A DNA stretch of 22,949 bases from GBS-DC sp037442365 (GTDB taxonomy: Bacteria > Armatimonadota > Fimbriimonadia > Fimbriimonadales > GBS-DC). This document shows positions 21,593-22,949 of the stretch, in pieces. The notes under the pieces were generated by a model, which did no database searches, was not told the origin of the DNA, and saw only the letters and a program-made list of their open reading frames with translations. The stretch's first letter is position 1. Each line of letters starts with the position of its first letter. Both the position numbers and the translations under genes were made by a program. The stretch is taken from assembly GCA_037442365.1 (NCBI GenBank), contig JBBIQK010000049.1, positions 1 to 22,949 on the forward strand, written 5' to 3'.

Positions 21593-22893
21593 CGCTCGTA
21601 CAGTCGAATGTGCTTGCTGGTCATCTCAATCGGGCGTCCGCCAATCCAGACCTGAATCACCTCGCTGCGGATGTCCAGCGGGTCGCCCGAAACCAGCACG
21701 AGGTTCGCGTCTTTGCCGACTTCGATGCTGCCCAGTCGGTGCGCCAGTCCCAGAATCTGCGCGGGGTAGAGCGTGATGGCTTTCAGCGCCTCCTCGCGCG
21801 GCAGCCCGTGCGCGACGGCGGTCGCCACATGATAAGGCAGGTTGCGCGCGTTGCTGGCGTCGTTGCTCGCGATGCAGAACTGGACGCCCTTCTCGTGCAG
21901 GCGTCGGGGCAGGGAGAACGGCTCGTCGTAGGGTTCCGACTCCGCGCTGGGCATGTTGTGGACGCCTTCCAGAATCACGGGCACCTGCTTCTCGCGCAGC
22001 AGGTCGGCGACGCGCAATGCTTCGCGCCCGCCGACAATCACCAGCCGCACTTTCTGCTCTTCCGCCCAGCGGATGGCTGCCTGAATGCCCAGCGCGCTGT
22101 TGACGCGCACGAACAAGGGCAGCTCGCCCGCGAGGATGGGCATCATCGCGTCGAAGCGCGGGTCGCGCTCGTGGGCGGGGACGCCGTCTTTGCCTGCCGC
22201 CTGATGCGCGCGCATATAGCGCCGCGCATCGTCAAAGAACTCGTTGATGGGGCGCATGCGGCTCTCCCAGTCGCGACGACGGGCGTCCGCGCTCTGGTTC
22301 ACCGCCCCCGACGGCGCAGGGAAGTTCATAAACAGCCCGATGGGAGTCTTGATGACCATCTCCTCCCATGTCCAACCGTCCAGATTCATCACGCAGCCCA
22401 TGCCTGACAGCAGTCCGCCGGTCGGCGCGGCGACGACGGTGGTCGTGCCGTTCACGCGCGTGACGGGAATCAGCTCCGAGTCGGGGTTGAGCGCGATTTC
22501 GGCGCGGGCGTTCGGGTTGAACTGCCCCGTCTCGGTAGTGTCAATCGTGGCGGCGATGGAGCCAATCTCGGTCAGCCCCAGCGTGGTGAGCGCGTCGATG
22601 TAGCCGGGGTAGAGGTGGTTGCCCTTGCCATCGTAGACCCTTGCGCCGCGCGGGATAGTGAGGTTTTTGCCGACGGCGGCGATTTTGCCGTCGCGGATAA
22701 GTACCGTCACGCCCTCCATCGGTGGGGCCGTGATGGGGTGAACGACCACATTACGAATGGCGTAGACGCCGCGCGTGCGCACGGGGCGCTCCAGCGACGC
22801 CTCGTAGCGCGGCGCGAGCGGCGACGCGCCCCCGTCGCCCCAGATGCTTGTCAACAGCAGGAGCCATAAAACGTATCCAACCAGCCTGCGCAT
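21571..22893 (-). CDS. secreted amidohydrolase-fold protein lacking the usual metal ligands
   Basis: Member of the imidazolonepropionase-like branch of the amidohydrolase superfamily, 440 residues, with a signal peptide (1-20) and so probably extracytoplasmic. Beta-sandwich strands ITAPPMEGVTVLIRDGKIAAVG and the closing LGSIEVGKDANLVLVSGDPL are typical. The normally catalytic PG-x-ID-x-H-x-H motif reads PGYIDALTTLG (96-106): both histidines are missing. The Asp of strand eight may be Asp345 in IASNDASN. The FVRVNSA segment (261-267) replaces a usual His with Asn. It may be a metal-independent hydrolase or a non-catalytic binding protein. Convergent with the esterase; no clear promoter or ribosome binding site upstream. 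Confidence 0.85.
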   Translation of the reverse strand: MRRLVGYVLWLLLLTSIWGDGGASPLAPRYEASLERPVRTRGVYAIRNVVVHPITAPPMEGVTVLIRDGKIAAVGKNLTIPRGARVYDGKGNHLYPGYIDALTTLGLTEIGSIAATIDTTETGQFNPNARAEIALNPDSELIPVTRVNGTTTVVAAPTGGLLSGMGCVMNLDGWTWEEMVIKTPIGLFMNFPAPSGAVNQSADARRRDWESRMRPINEFFDDARRYMRAHQAAGKDGVPAHERDPRFDAMMPILAGELPLFVRVNSALGIQAAIRWAEEQKVRLVIVGGREALRVADLLREKQVPVILEGVHNMPSAESEPYDEPFSLPRRLHEKGVQFCIASNDASNARNLPYHVATAVAHGLPREEALKAITLYPAQILGLAHRLGSIEVGKDANLVLVSGDPLDIRSEVIQVWIGGRPIEMTSKHIRLYERYRSRPK

Positions 22894-22949
22894 AGTAGGG
22901 TAATTCGCGAGGCGGCTCAGGGTTCCTGCCGTTGTTCTTTGATGGTGGT

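Overview
Most likely this is chromosomal DNA from a compact, GC-rich bacterial genome. The gene set (SpoOJ/Soj-type parA-parB, YggT-DivIVA, a VKOR-DsbA fusion, a long secreted GH13 enzyme, a lone AhpD-NIL pair) and the gene packing would fit Armatimonadota (Fimbriimonadia-like) or a related terrabacterial lineage. That placement is an inference from gene content, not proof. About 90% of the window is coding. I see no rRNA, tRNA, transposase or phage gene.

Layout. (1) 1-5001: a possible gene start leaving the left edge, then a divergent 1160-residue secreted GH13 amylase-type enzyme, then a convergent nicotinate phosphoribosyltransferase. (2) 5020-8741: glmM and grpE on the minus strand, divergent from parA-parB on the plus strand. 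(3) 8742-11878: a GH29 fucosidase and an isochorismatase-type hydrolase follow parB, facing a proline dehydrogenase that is coupled to a small membrane-anchored protein. (4) 11951-17475: a plus-strand run of acylphosphatase, a large polytopic membrane protein, a VKOR-DsbA disulfide-forming fusion, hisS and a class I methyltransferase. (5) 17476-18351: 876 bases without a gene. They hold an inverted-repeat element, a three-repeat CRISPR mini-array without cas genes, and a G/T-rich mosaic of degenerate repeats. (6) 18352-19802: a minus-strand TPR protein-yggT-divIVA operon. (7) 20064-22893: an AhpD-like protein, a NIL-domain protein and a CE7-type esterase in tight plus-strand order, converging on a secreted amidohydrolase-fold protein that has lost the usual metal ligands.

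Genes working together. grpE-glmM, parA-parB, hisS and yggT-divIVA are housekeeping (chaperone, wall precursor, segregation, translation, polar growth/division). The GH13 enzyme, fucosidase and CE7 esterase point to saccharide use. Proline dehydrogenase and NAPRTase serve amino-acid catabolism and NAD salvage.

Expression signals are unusually uniform. At least nine sites carry a GGG/GG-prefixed -10 box close to GGGTATA(A/C)T, and several lie only 6-8 bases before the start codon, so the mRNAs are probably leaderless. All three convergent gene pairs overlap at their 3' ends, and no intrinsic terminator is visible. The gene-free stretch at 17476-18351 is the best place to look for something undescribed.
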